64,000 bases of DNA from Ziziphus jujuba (GCF_031755915.1 NC_083384.1:26206001-26270000); one strand, 5' to 3'. Shown: positions 23,620-35,913, counted from the stretch's first letter. Numbers and translations: made by a program. The notes: generated by a model not told the origin, from the letters alone.

Positions 23620-25422
23620 ATACCTAGATTTCTATTTTTACACTTTTCAATATCTAAATTTCTATTTTTACACTTTTCAACTTTTTTGTTCGATATATTT
23701 TTTTGTTTTTTAATGGATACAAATAAAGGAGCAGAAAAAATAAATAAAGAATGCAAAGAAACTCAAGAGGAAAAGATAAGTTTTTGTTAAGAATTTTACT
23801 CTAGGTTTTTTGGATTTTCTTTTTTCTTTTTCTTTTTCTATTTTTAATGAAAATGAGCAATATCAATATCTATTAACTTATTTGGTTTCTTTATTTATTT
23901 TTTTTTTACATCATAGAAAGTTCAAATTCTGTAAATGCTTGGTTCGATAGTTTCTATCTAAACAAACTTTAACATTTCAAATTTTGTTTACTAAGCTCTT
24001 AGATTATATTTATAGAGCATTAACCAAACAATGCTTAAGTATTAGGAAACTATCAGTGAAGCATAGTCTATATGTTTAGAATGAAATGAATTATTAGTCT
24101 ATTTATGTTCAATTGTTATATATTTGAGATTTTATTTTCTTCTTAATTTTAATAATTAATCTATAATGCAAGATGAAAAGTTTTTAAACACAGATACACC
24201 TTCAAGACGACTTGGAAATGAGCCCGCTAAAATCTTTATTATTTATGTTCTCTTCATTTTCAACTTGAGTTTTTATGTTTTCAACTTCAATATCAACTTC
24301 TAAATTTTCAGTCTCTAACCTTTCAAATTTCTAAATTGTCAAATATTGTATTTTCAGCTTTTAGAATTTCAACATTTGCATTTTCAACTTCCACATTAAT
24401 AGTTGTTCTGTGTGCATCTTGTAAGTTTTCAATCTCTCCGTTCAACCTCTACATTACCAATTGTTGTATTTTCAGCCTCTACCTTATTGTCCTATATATT
24501 TTCATCCTTCATGTTTGTAGCCTTATTAACAACTTCATTTTTACTTTTATCATTTGGTAAGTCTGCAATTAGAGCAACTTTAGATATTGCAACCATATCA
24601 ACCTTAGTTTTAACATGATATCTTATGCTTGAAGCTGTAGGACAAATACGAACATGTATATTTTGAGTATGCAAATTTTCTCCATGACTTTTACCTATGT
24701 CTGCAAATTATAAATTGAAATACAAAATTGTTTAAAGTAAAAATTAAAGCATACCAATCATATTAAAAAAAAAAAAAAAACTAAAAGTGAAAAGAAATTT
24801 ACATATGTTTGGTTGTTTAAAATAGAACAGTCAAAGAATGTTCAATTGTACATATTTGAAAAGTTACATAATGTTGAGTGGCATACATTTAAAGAACTCT
24901 TATAATATTTACTAAACATTATCAATGTTGTTTGGAACTATTCAACCAAATCTAGGATAGATGAACCACTTAAAAAAAAAAATGGTGAAATAAATCATTT
25001 TCAAAATCACATTAACACTCAAAATCCAACAGAAATAATATGTAAAAACTGAAAATAAGAAGAAAAATTAATGGTTGGAGAATTCCAACAAAAGAAATCA
25101 AATAATATATCATAATCTCATCAACACCCATAATTTAAAACCCCCAAACTCCCAAAACTCATAATTTAAAATCTCATATAAACCTATAAAAAAATCAGCA
25201 ACATTATTCAAAGAATAGAAAGTAAGAAAGAAAAATCAAACATTAAGGAATCATACCTATTTTGAAAATAAAGTTTGGAATGGAAAAAAAAATTTTTGGC
25301 CGTTCCTCTTTATTCTTGCGTAGGCACCACATTCATCGGGTTCTATTCTCTTCGCACAATATTTTTGAAAGAAAAGGTGAGTTTGGTGAATAAAGGAAAG
25401 AGTGAGTATGTTTAACGCCCCC

Positions 25423-25453
<31 letters not shown>

Positions 25454-26930
25454 AAAAAAAAAAAAAAAAAGAAAGAGGAAAGGTGAATTGGTGTCTTAAT
25501 TTTTGAAGGAGTGTATGTTTTTAGGAGTATATTAGATATTAAATAAAGTGTACATAGATATTTTAAAGATTTTTTGAAAACAGTGTGAAAAGAATTGCCG
25601 TGTGAGTAGATATTTTGGGCGTGCAAGAAAAAGACCCAAGATTTAGAAGACCAAAATAACAAATGTAAAAGTTATGTTGATTTTTTGTTATTTATTTTTT
25701 CTTTCTTTAAATTTGTAGTTATTTTATATATTTAATAATTATTGACTAAGATTAATATGTTTTGAAGTAAGTAAATTACTTACAATTAAATAGAAAAATA
25801 AGAAAAGTAAAAAAACCAACTGAGTTACATTTTACATGTTTAGATTTTTTTTATTTATTTAAAATATCAAATATACATTCATAATGAAAAAAAAAACAAA
25901 TATGTTTATTATTCACAATACCAATAAAAAAATATTTTTTTATCAAATAAAACTTCATTTTTTAAGCAGTTTAAATAGTTTTAATCCTTTTATTTAAATA
26001 TATAGCCATTTTTAATTTTAATTTATTGATAACTATAATTATTGAGCAAACACCAATTACAATAAACTAAAGTGAAAGTTTTGAATTCACATAGTCAAAC
26101 TATTGAAAATATACCTTTAGATGTTGTAACATTCCTTTTTAATTTAGAATATATTATAATTCATAATAAAAAAATTAAATAAAGAAACATAAAAGTAAAA
26201 GCTTAATCGTTTAAGACAGCTTAATTGGATAATGATTGTAATAATTTAAAGATTCAAAACCAGATATTAAAATCCTTCCTCCACAATTTATAAAAAACTA
26301 AAGTAAAAAGCTTTAAAAAAAACTTAAAAACAAAAACAAAACAACCAAAATATAAACGTTATTAAAACATATATATATATATATATATATTTTTTTTTTT
26401 CACTATGTTAATATGATCATCGAACTTTTTTAAATGTATCAGCTTTGGATCAAACACATACATGTGAGATGTGACTATATATTACACTTTGATAAATATA
26501 CAAATTATATATTTTCCTTTTCCACCCGAACTCACAAAGAAAGAAAAAACACAAAATAAATAAATAAAATATATAAAAAATCCATTTATGTAAAGGATGA
26601 GGCAAGCAGGAAATATATCAATCCAAATTTCTATTACAACAAACATTACATTAAAAAACAATTACAAAAATAAATAAATAAAAAAAGAAAAAAAGAAAAA
26701 AAGAAGAGGAACAACTCTAAGGCCCAAGCTTCCTTCTATCCACATTTCCTGTGCTTCAATGGAGGTAACTGCTAAATAATGACCTATTATTCCTTCCTCG
26801 GGTAATAATTCTGACACTTGTTCATTTTTGTTGGAAAATCATGCCAATCGCAAATTCTTCTCTAGTAGTACAAAACCTCTCAGATACAAAAAGCACCCTT
26901 TTTGGCTTTTTCTAAATTTAAAAAAAAAAA
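23415..26930. other. Intergenic AT-rich stretch, no gene seen
   Basis: It contains a CA/TG microsatellite (23580-23615), pyrimidine-rich sequence with repeated TTTTCAACTTC-type phrases (24260-24480), and a C26-A27 homopolymer junction (25418-25470). A minus-strand frame at 24674-24492 has ordinary-looking composition but no family I recognise. A weak SINE-like remnant may lie near 26215-26290. Nothing else could be supported. Confidence 0.5.
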
Positions 26931-26939
26931 AAAAAAATT

Positions 26940-27081
26940 GCTTAAAATGGTGAACCATTTTCACCACATTAACTTTTACATAACCAACTATATAAAAATA
27001 TTTTCTTTTGCTTAAAATAGTGAGCCATTTTCACCACATAAACTTTTAGTATAACAACTAGCTATAACTATTTTCTCATCT
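26940..27081. repeat. 70-base tandem duplication in the UTR2 3' flank
   Basis: Two adjacent copies (26940-27009 and 27010-27081) share GCTTAAAATGGTGAACC-like and ATTTTCACCACAT phrases, ending TATTTTCT. It lies just downstream of the UTR2 stop, probably in or near its 3'UTR. Confidence 0.75.
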
Positions 27082-27219
27082 TCTGTCTTCCTTGACATAT
27101 GGTCTTTTTCTTTCTTCTGTAGCCAGGGTATAAACTCTCTCTGAGAAAAAAAAAAAAAAACCAAACATAATGATCTTGGAAAAAAGGTCAGTGGTAAATC
27201 TGATCAAGCCTTGGAAACT

Positions 27220-29961
27220 TCAAATTAAGCTCCTTTTTTCATCATTGTCCAAAGTTTCATCACTTCCAATGTGGTTCTTTTCGATGTTGAAAGTGGATTT
27301 TGATTGTTTAACAACAGCATTTTGGACAGCATTCCAACTGGGTATTTTAGGTTCTGGCACCATCTTTAGTACAATGCCCATGGCTATGAGTAGTAGTCCT
27401 ATCCCATGCTGTTCAGTCAATGGCTTTGTAAAAATCAAGTATGACAGCAACAAAGTGACTGCCTTTCTAGCAGTTGTTATCTGTGCATGACCAACACCCA
27501 TCAAAACTCCACTAGTTCAAATGACATCCATATAAAATGATTAATGAAAAAGGAGATGTATTATGCATATAGCTATAACAAAAAAAAGATAAAGGGCAAT
27601 GTTAAATCTTGTATACAAGTGATTTTGCTTGAGAGAAAGGAGATAAATGAATTACCATGGCAGTGGTGGCAGCACCAAAAATAGCAATGAGGGATAACAC
27701 GGAAACTTGTCCGACATATGTGGCCATTGCTTCGAAGATTAATACCCCATAAACATAAGGGTGCTGCAAATTATTTATACCAGAAAGATAATAAGCATAA
27801 TCAATATCCATGAAGTGGGTATTGAAAAGGAATGCTTAAAACAGAACTTAGTGGGGCAATCCAGATGTTTCATAGTTTTTGACATTGTCTTAGAAGCAGT
27901 AGCTTTATTTGGATGTTTCCAGAAAGATAATAAGCATAACCAATATCCATTAAGTGGGTATTGAAAAGGAATGCTTAAAACATAACTTAGTGGGGCAATC
28001 CAGATGTTTCATAGTTTTTGACACTGTCTTAGAAGCAGTAGCTTAATTTTGGATGTTTTTGAAGCATTCCACAGTCATAATCCATATCAACCACCAATTT
28101 TTTACACTCCCAGAAATTAATCTATAGGACTTCTCCGAAAGAGCATCAGGCATAATAAAAGAAAAAGAAGATAGAATAAAGATCACAGTGTACCTCATAA
28201 CAAGAAATCCAGGCCTTAAACAGTTCTCCTGTAACAATCATAGGTGGAACCAAGAAAGGCAACCCAACCACAGTTGAGCAGAACAACATCTCCATCTGTC
28301 AGGAAACATACATAAAAGAACATTAAAAAAAAAAAAAAATGGTTACAAAGAGAAGAAGCAAATTTTTTTTTTTTTGGGTTCATCAATTCATCATATGCCT
28401 TGTACAAATTCCTTATTTACATAAAACATAACAAAGAATTAAAAACTCAAACCTGTGTGGTTTCAGGATTCATGGTAAAGATTGCCTCTTGCAAATTCCC
28501 AAGAAAAGCATCCATGATTAGAGCACCCGAGATCATTATAACGCCCAACATGCTAAAATTGGGAGACGTATGTGCATCCGCTAATGTGAAAAGTATTAAA
28601 CCAAGCACTAGAAGCACTGCAGAGATGTATTCATGCAAGGGGTATTTCCTTCTCAATCCAGGAATGAAAGCACCCATTACCATGACTGGTAGTACCTAGA
28701 GTTTCCCAATTACATCAATTTTTCGAAACTTTCAAAACTGGGTGTTAATTAAAAGAAGGTAATATATATTTGATTCCTCTTTATTCTTTAGCGATTTCAC
28801 CTTTGTGGATTTGAACATGATCTGCGCCGGATAATTAAGAAAAGCCAAAGACCCTTTTGTTAATCCTTGAGAACCCATTAGAACAGCAGAGAGCTTCACA
28901 TATATCTTCCATGGATTCATCATTTGCTTGGTTGTGAAACCTTGGATGTATATGAGCGTTATGTACACAAATCCTTGCACAAAAGTGAAGTACCATCCAT
29001 AGCTGGTAGGGAAATAGTATATATTATACATATACTTCACATACAAAGTTAGAATAATCAAATAAATCAGAGAGCTTTTATAGTGATTTTTGATGACAGA
29101 ATTTCTAGCTTACCTGAATTGAAGTCTATTGTATACATATTCCTGAGATCAAGCACAATGCACATGTCAATGCCCAAAAGAAAGGGGGCTCCACAGAACA
29201 AATTAACAGTGCATTAAAGGGGGCAAAAAAAATTATTAGAACCGACCAATAAAAAACCCACGTAGGAAATTAATTTGCACAAGTATGAATTGTAAATATC
29301 TAAGATTCCAAATTTTGCAAAATCCAGAATCTCTGTTTGGATGCAGAGAAAATGTTGAACTTATTTGAACAGACCAATAAAAACACACATAGGAAATTAA
29401 TTTGGCACAAATATGAATTGTAAATACCTCAAATTTTTCCAAAATTTCAAAAATCCAGAAACTTCTGTTTGGATGCAGAGAAAATGTAGCGGTGGAAAAA
29501 GAAATTGAACACTATTTCTGGTTATATACACGGGTTAAAGAAAAAAAACATTGTAAACTATTTCAATTTTCATATTTTGAGAAAAAAATGGAACGTGGCA
29601 GCTGAGATTGAATAATTTTTTTTTTTTTGTTTTTTAAGCAACCAAACAGAGGATCACCAGAAAAAGTTTTTCCTTTTTTTTTTTTTTTCCCCAGGAAAAT
29701 GCAGGGATTAACAAACGAACAAACCACGATGAATAATCACAAATCTTGAAAGAATAACGCCAATTCCATTTTTCTATCTAAAAAAAAAAAAATGCAAAAT
29801 GAACAATTTATCATAAAGCAACATTAGAAACCAACCTCGCAAACGCCATTAACGAGGTAACCAAAGAAGAACCCAGAAGAACAAATAATAAACTGTTGCC
29901 ATTTCGGCCTATCGGTGAGGGAAATCCCAAATAGGGACCTAGCTTGATCGTCGTTTTTCAT
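27220..29961 (-). CDS. UTR2: UTR2-type nucleotide-sugar transporter (SLC35B-like), 7 exons
   Basis: Exons are 29961-29836, 29142-29114, 29002-28801, 28695-28453, 28295-28194, 27763-27656 and 27480-27220. Exon 2 is a 29-base micro-exon. Phases close to 356 residues, close to plant UTR2 length. The protein has the family sequence through [72 protein letters not shown] and [20 protein letters not shown], with about ten hydrophobic segments. Known role: Arabidopsis UTR2 is annotated as a UDP-galactose/UDP-glucose transporter of the secretory pathway, but the clade is related to PAPS transporters SLC35B2/B3, so the substrate is not decided by sequence. The C-terminus is charged (DNDEKRSLI). Two introns hold local duplications. 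It begins [15 protein letters not shown], as in the family. Confidence 0.92.
27782..28057. repeat. 139-base tandem duplication in UTR2 intron 5
   Basis: Copies at 27782-27919 and 27921-28057 are nearly identical, sharing AGAAAGATAATAAGCATAA, GGGCAATCCAGATGTTTC and GTCTTAGAAGCAGTAGCTT. Only a few substitutions separate them, so the duplication is recent. It sits between exons 5 and 6 and leaves the splice sites untouched. Confidence 0.9.
29241..29487. repeat. Tandem duplication of about 120 bases in UTR2 intron 1
   Basis: Copies at about 29241-29358 and 29369-29487 share GACCAATAAAAA, AGGAAATTAATTTG, TATGAATTGTAAATA and TCTGTTTGGATGCAGAG. They are more diverged than the intron 5 pair, so this is an older event. 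Confidence 0.85.
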
Positions 29962-30560
29962 CACGTCAAAAGCAAAAAACCAACAAAACCCAACAGCGCA
30001 AACACTGAAAAAAAAATTAAATAAATAAAAACGTAAATAAAGGAAAACTGTTGTCAGCTTTGCATGCCCATTTAAACTCTAAGAAAGAAGAATGAAAAAT
30101 TTTCCAAAATGGGTTGAGTTTATTACATGAAAAAGGAAAAGTATATCAGATTAAAAGCAGAGTCTTTATGAGGTTAGAAGATGACCCTCTGAACCCTCTT
30201 TATCTTTCTTCAAAAAGCGAGCAAAACAGAGAGAAAGAGAACTAAAAGTTGAAGTCTGTAAGAGTTTCAATTTTGTTTGGGGAAGATAGTGGCGTGAACC
30301 GTAAGAAGCATGAAAACAACGAAATGGGTTTTTAAGAGAGAAGAAAACGAGAAGGTAGGTTGGTGGTCCACATGGAGGGTTCCCTAAAATCCAGTTTTTT
30401 CTTCTCCAGAAGGAAATTTCGTCGCGAAAAATGAGTAAATTTTACTGGTCGGCTTTGAATTTTGATTAGGTTGGCAAAGCTAGCGACTTTGCATTAGGTG
30501 GGTCTTCGTCCGGCAAAACATACATTGACTTTTACTTCCCTACGTGGCTCAATTATATTT
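29962..30560 (-). promoter_or_regulatory. UTR2 leader and putative promoter
   Basis: Upstream of the UTR2 start are about 300 bases of leader-like sequence rich in A/G, then 30300-30560 with moderately higher GC. It includes a TACGTGG motif at about 30541-30547 (ACGT-core, bZIP-type). I cannot place a transcription start, and no definite TATA box stands out. The call rests on position. Confidence 0.3.
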
Positions 30561-31555
30561 TTATAACATGCAGTGTTAGTTTACTATTGGTTTTCCCAAT
30601 AAAAATTCACCATGTCACCAAAGAGTTTTTTGGCAAAAAAACAAAATAAAAATAAAAATATCTGGTGCATATTATATTAATTTTTTTAATAGTACTTTAT
30701 TGATCAGCCTAGGATATTTTGTAGTTTATATTTTTGAATTAATAATATTAGTTTGCTCAGAAACTTTTTTTTTTACAACTTAAAAATGAAATCATATCTA
30801 ATTAATCTAGTATGAATGGATATTTGGTTGGCGAAAAATTATTTCAAAAAAAAAAAAGTGGAAAAGATGACTAGGGTGAAAAAGAGAAATGATTAAGTTA
30901 TTTCTTCATGTTTGAGCAAACCAGACGTATGGAAAACGAAGGGTCCTTTCTGTTATCGATGTTAGAGGGATGTCTTTTTTTGGCAATGAAATGATAGCAA
31001 GGAATGGGTGCGTTAAATGAATGATTGTTCAAAGGTAGGGTATTTAACTTTTTATTTTGTATATTATACATACAAAAAATATTTTATTGAACCATGTCAA
31101 ACAACTTATGTTCTTTAATATGGTTTGATTACATATAAATCTAAATAAAATATTTCATAAATTACATGTAATCTATTATAGTAGAGCAATATAAATAATT
31201 TAATGTCATCTAATAAAAATTGACTATATATATGGATATTGATATGCTAGGAAGCTAATCTTATGTTGAAGATGAGCCAATATAAAAAGCATTAAAAGTT
31301 GTCATTTATTCAATAAAATTTTTAAATTTGATTTGGATGTTATGATTTTCCCTTGTTATTAGGGATAGATTGTAAAATCTATAAGTCCTAAAGAATACAA
31401 GATAAAAAAGGATAAAATCAGGGAACAATCTCACATGACCTTATACATGGAATAGTCATGGTTCAAATCTAAAGATAATAACTTTTTTAACAATCGAAAC
31501 CTTTTCGGAGCTGTTGGTTGTAGGGTTTATAAGGACTTTAAAATTAAACGCGCTT
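30560..31555. other. Intergenic AT-rich stretch, nothing recognised
   Basis: No exon-like coding signal, transposon terminus or structured repeat was recognised here. Confidence 0.5.
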
Positions 31556-31559
31556 TAAT

Positions 31560-32320
31560 AGGAGTAGTCCCAGGATAGCCAACTTCTTGGAAAGTTTGAA
31601 CAAAAAAATTCAATATCATTTCATGATGGATGATCCAAGCCCCATACTGAAGGAAAAATGTGAATAAGAAAACCTCATACCATCTCAAAATGGTATGTCC
31701 CTTAAAAAGTCTGAACAAAAAACCCCAATACCATCTCAAGATAGATGACTCAAATCCCATAGCCAAAAAACCCCATACCATCTTAGGATGGATGACCCTA
31801 ACCCATATCAGAAAACCCCATACCATCTCTTGGGAAGTCAGAAAAAAAAAAGAAAAAAAAGAAAAAGAAAAAAGCTATACCAACATACTATCTTAGGATG
31901 GATGACCCAAAACCCATATCAAAAATCCCATACCATTTCACCATCTCAGGATGAATAACCCTTTGAAAAGTCTAAATAAAAAAAAAAAAAAGTATCATTT
32001 CAAGATGAATGACCACTGGGAAGTTTGAATAATAGAAATACCATAACATCTACTTGAGATGGCCTATTGAAAAATCTAAATAAAAAAAATCCTATACTAC
32101 TTCAAGATAGATGATTTCTTGGAAAATTTGAACGAAAAATTCTATATTATCTATAAATCTAAATAAAAAAATCTCATACCATCTTAAAATAAGTTAAGTG
32201 ACCTTTTGAAAAATTTGAACAAAAAATCCTATACTATCTGTAAATCTAAATTAAAAAAATCCTATACCATCTTAGGATAGGTAAGTTATTAGGAAGCTTG
32301 AACGTAAAAATCCACACCGC
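31560..32320. repeat. Degenerate minisatellite
   Basis: More than ten imperfect units with a core like CCCATACCATCTCAGGATGG, followed by ATGACCC and TGGAAAGTTTGAACAAAAAA, repeat every 45-70 bases. Units are cleaner in the centre (31660-31960) and decay to the right. The open frames crossing it come from the repetition. Confidence 0.8.
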
Positions 32321-32394
32321 TTAGAGTAAGATGAATAAATCAAGAACAATATCAGTGGAGCGAAAAAATGATGAGATATCATCGATGGAACATT

Positions 32395-32555
32395 ATAATT
32401 ATTTACCAAATACTCAAATACTAATTTTGAATCATATAATAATTATAAAATAATAATTTGCTAAACACTTAACCAATTATTTTTATAATTGATTCTTTCT
32501 ACCATATAGTAAAATTAATTTTTTATAAAATACAATAATACCAAAACAAGCCTAA
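32395..32555 (+). repeat. Dispersed AT-rich repeat shared with 15365-15520
   Basis: Shared ordered blocks are AATACT.ATTTTGAAT, ATAATTATAAAATAAT, ATTATTTTTATA and ACAATAATACCAAAA, in the same orientation. This is probably one non-coding transposon family; no termini could be fixed. Confidence 0.5.
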
Positions 32556-32769
32556 CATTCCTCATGGGTAACTATAGTTAATAAATATTCTTAGATTAGT
32601 ACAATTTGAAGGAATACCATCCATGACCTTCTTCATCATCGCTTTTTGAATTGCTTCAAAAAGCAATCAAAGACTTGAAGTTTTTTTATGGTAAAAATCA
32701 TTACTTACCACCTACAAGATAATAGATAAAATAATGATATAATTGTAGTCTGGCATCTATGGTATTGTA

Positions 32770-33470
32770 TTAAAAGTGGTAATCTGGGTTATGATACGAG
32801 GACACGATTCAAAAATGACACAGAATAAATGAGTTTGGATTCATTATAAATGGATTTGGATTTATTATAAATGGGTTTGGATTCATTATAAATGGATTTG
32901 GATTTATTATAAATGGGTTCGGATCATAATCAGGTCAATCCGTTTAATACCATTATTAATCGTATTATTTTTGGATTGACCTATTTAACTTGAAATTGAC
33001 TCGTTATGACCAATTTATTAAATGTGTTAGTTTCAACCCGATACGATTATATACCTATCACAACCCATTTAAATTTAATTTTAAATTATGATTTTACCCA
33101 TAATATATTATTTAATAAGTAAAAAATATTATAAATTAAAAAATTTTATAAAAGTAATTTTTTATTATTAATTTTTTAAAGACAAAACTTTAAAAGTAAT
33201 TTTTCTTATTAATAGGTTAATTTTCAATAAATAAGTTAATTTTTAGGTTAACATGTCAATATTCAGGTTAATAGATTAACAAGTCAACATGACTTATTAA
33301 AGTAATCGTATTAAATGGAACTGTCGGATTGATCTGTTTATAAACAGCTCGGGTTAGTGTTTTAGATACTTGACACAGTTAATAAACGGGTTGAGTTAGG
33401 GTTGAACATTTTTGACACATTTATTAAACGGATTGATACGAATCCAACACGTAAACATGAATTACCATCC
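32770..33470. repeat. Repeat block with 21-base units and CGTTTATAAA-type phrases
   Basis: At 32826-32922 a 21-base unit (AAATGGATTTGGATTTATTA and variants) repeats about five times. Up to 33470 the sequence alternates phrases such as GTCAATCCGTTTAATA, ATTAACAAGTCAACATG and TTATTAAACGG. Phrases of this kind are common in a widespread plant repeat class. I cannot set ends or family. Confidence 0.5.
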
Positions 33471-33558
33471 CTATATTGTATTACTGTTTTCAAAATATTA
33501 CCATAGAATATATGAAAATATTTAATTATAATAAAAAAATATATATTATTTTTGAATA

Positions 33559-34180
33559 TTGAAATATAAAATAGCTGACTTGTCTGACGAGATTCTCGTT
33601 CTTGGGTCAGTTGGCGATCCATTGGGTCTTCCGGCTCCTCAGTCCTTAATGATGCATGTGGTGCATCCAATTCTCCACGAGCCTATTGAAGAAATTAATG
33701 TTGAAATGATTTCAAAGAGACAAAAAACGGAAAACATATATATATATATATATATATATATTCTTTAAAAGCATCGGCTTTAATATGGATCCGTATATAG
33801 ACAAATCGTGTATACAGACGAACTATATATATATATATATATATAAACTTCAAGCCCTAAATTGATTTTGGCTTATTTGCATCCATAGCTATAAAATATT
33901 GGAATTGTTGCATTTTATCTATAAGCTTAAGCATTAAATTGGAAGTAATACTCTTTGAACATTAAAAAATATGCACCATAATTATAAATAATGAGACTCA
34001 AATAAGGAACGTTGGATTAAACTAAGGTGTGTTCTAAATAGCTATTGAATTTTTATTTAAAAATTAAATTTTGATCTATTAATATAATTTAATGATCATC
34101 AATAATAAGTATTAATTTAATAAAATAATAATCATTAATAATTAATATTAATTTAATAAAATATAACAAATCTTAATTGG
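33559..34180. other. No gene identified; short open frame of unclear status
   Basis: A plus-strand frame at 33559-33768 gives about 60 ordinary-looking residues (SDEILVLGSVGDPLGLPAP, then HVVHPILHEPIEEINVEM) before running into an AT microsatellite. It has no family I recognise and no exon partner. It could be a gene scrap. The remainder is AT-rich with two AT runs. Confidence 0.3.
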
Positions 34181-34251
34181 AACCGACTATATTTGTTTTT
34201 ACCAGTTAAGTGCCACATATTACTAGCTGGTAAAAACAAATATAGTCGGTT
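34181..34251. repeat. Perfect 25-bp inverted repeat (hairpin)
   Basis: AACCGACTATATTTGTTTTT plus ACCAG at 34181-34205 is matched exactly by its reverse complement at 34227-34251, with a 21-base spacer. Allowing one mismatch, the stem extends to 28 bp. A transcript would fold into a strong hairpin. It could be a tiny foldback transposon or the fused ends of a MITE. Confidence 0.85.
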
Positions 34252-34439
34252 CTTAAAAGAAAATGGCTCTTGAAAGAGGACTAGTATTGTTATTTTTTAA
34301 GAATTCTGTTACACCAATTTTCTTTTTTTTTTTTGAGAACCACCAAGTCCCTTTAATTATGTCCAAGTTGGCAAATAGCCACTTAAAGCCAAATATAATA
34401 ATAAAAAATAAAAATGTCAAAAAAATTTGAATCCCCAAA

Positions 34440-35160
34440 AAAAAAAAAAAAAATCCTCAGAAAATTATTTAAAGCTCTACGAGAATTGTGGAGTCTGAAA
34501 CAAATTTTTTGAAGCTCTGTAAAAAAAATAAGAATTTCTAGATAGTTTTTCTTTCTTTTTTTTTTGAATTCCTAAAAAATTATGTATTTTTTTTCCTTTT
34601 TTGATGCACCATAAATATTTTTCAAAACCTTAAAAAAACTTGACACTCCAAAGAAGGCTATGAAGCCTTATTAAAATTTTGGGGGTCCTAAAATTTTTTT
34701 TTTTTTTTTTAAGATCCAGAAAAAATTTTAAAGAGTGTTATCAAATTTATATGGTGAAACAAAAAATACTGCTATGGCTTAAAGAATTTTTTCTACTCTT
34801 CGTAATATTTTAGAGGTTCAAAAAATTTTCTACGATTTTTTTAACTTTTTTGGAAAATTTTGTTTAGGCTTCTTAATTTTTTTTGGGACCATCTAGAATA
34901 TTTTTGAGGCTTCTAAAAATATTGATGGAGTTTCAAAATTTTTTTTTTAAGGCTTATTAACTAATTTTAGAGCCGTCAAAATTTTTTCAAGAGCTTGTAA
35001 AAATTGTTTTGGAACGTTTTTGAATTTTATGGAGCTTCTAAAATTCTTTTGGGACTTCTTTATTTTTATTAGGGCTTTGAAAAACTTTTATCGGACTTCT
35101 CATATTTTTCTTGGGCGTCAAAATATTTTTATAATATTTCTCAAATTTTTCTAGGGTTTT
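34440..35160. repeat. Degenerate T-rich short-unit repeat block
   Basis: A phrase like GGGGCTTCTAAAATTTTTTT or GAGCTTCTAAAATTC repeats with strong decay every 30-45 bases for about 700 bases and ends just before the LINE RNase H frame. It has no coding sense. It may be part of the same mobile element or an older satellite. Confidence 0.5.
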
Positions 35161-35176
35161 AACTTGGCATAGTTAA

Positions 35177-35913
35177 GGGGTATTGATATAAATAGATTTT
35201 GTTGAAAATAACGATACTGGGGATGATATTGATAGATGGGAATTTTCCATTCAGTCAGTCATCAATAGGTTCAATGAAACCAAAAACTCCATTGCCCTCG
35301 ACCTAGCGAGTCATCCATCGAGACCTACCAACGTGAACGGACAGGGATGGAGAAGACCTCAGGCAGGGTTTATCAAAATCAACACTGATGCAGCGTTGAG
35401 CAAAAGAGGAAGCTGTCTGGCCATGGTTGTGAGAAATGACGTAGGAAACATCCTTCTTATCAGAACTTTCAAATCCGAGATTGAAATCCTAGAAGTGGCG
35501 GAAATGGAAGCTATTCTGAAGGCTGTTCAGGTGGCTACCAGTCAAAGTTGGAACAATATCTGCATCGAATCTGATGCCTCCGCTGTCATTGATACCTTAT
35601 CATCCAAGAATAGGAAGTCTCTTCACTGGAAAGCTGAGCACCTAGCTAATCATATTTTTCAGTTGATCCCCATGTTTGATAATTTGTCTTTTGTTTGGAC
35701 TGCGAGAGAATACAACAATCTTGCCCATTTAGTAGGGCAGTGGGCTAAAAATTCTAGTTTTTTTGGAGAGGTGTATCTTTATTCCTTGCCCTCTTTTTTG
35801 TTAAGACGTTTGATTCAGGAAAGCGTTCGTGGTGTAGCTACCTGAGTCGGGGTTTGTCTGTCTGATGACCCTTCCTTTTGGTTTCTTAATGAATCCCAGT
35901 TTGAGTATAAAAA
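35177..35913 (+). pseudogene. 5'-truncated LINE: RNase H domain and 3' tail
   Basis: An open frame from about 35177 to a TGA at 35843-35845 encodes a linker (DRWEFSIQSVINRFNETKNS) and a LINE-type RNase H domain. Motifs are GFIKINTDAA (first Asp), EVAEMEAILKAV (Glu), IESDASAVID (Asp) and WTAREYNNLAHL, so the catalytic order D-E-D is kept. The 3' flank reads ATGAATCCCAGTTTGAGTAT then AAAAAA at about 35908-35913, as LINE 3' ends do. Everything upstream of RNase H is missing, so this is a typical 5'-truncated insertion. Its frame is much cleaner than the other two LINE relics and so probably younger. Confidence 0.85.

Noticed and set aside
25257..25662. Poly-Gly and poly-Phe minus-strand frames
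   Set aside because: They translate the C26-A27 homopolymers and have no domain.
27170..27490. 106-residue plus-strand frame at the UTR2 3' end
   Set aside because: It is antisense to UTR2 exon 7, which encodes the conserved [16 protein letters not shown] segment on the minus strand.
31527..31896. Repetitive frames (PKMVWGF and PYHLKM types)
   Set aside because: Translation of a minisatellite; both strands give similar frames.
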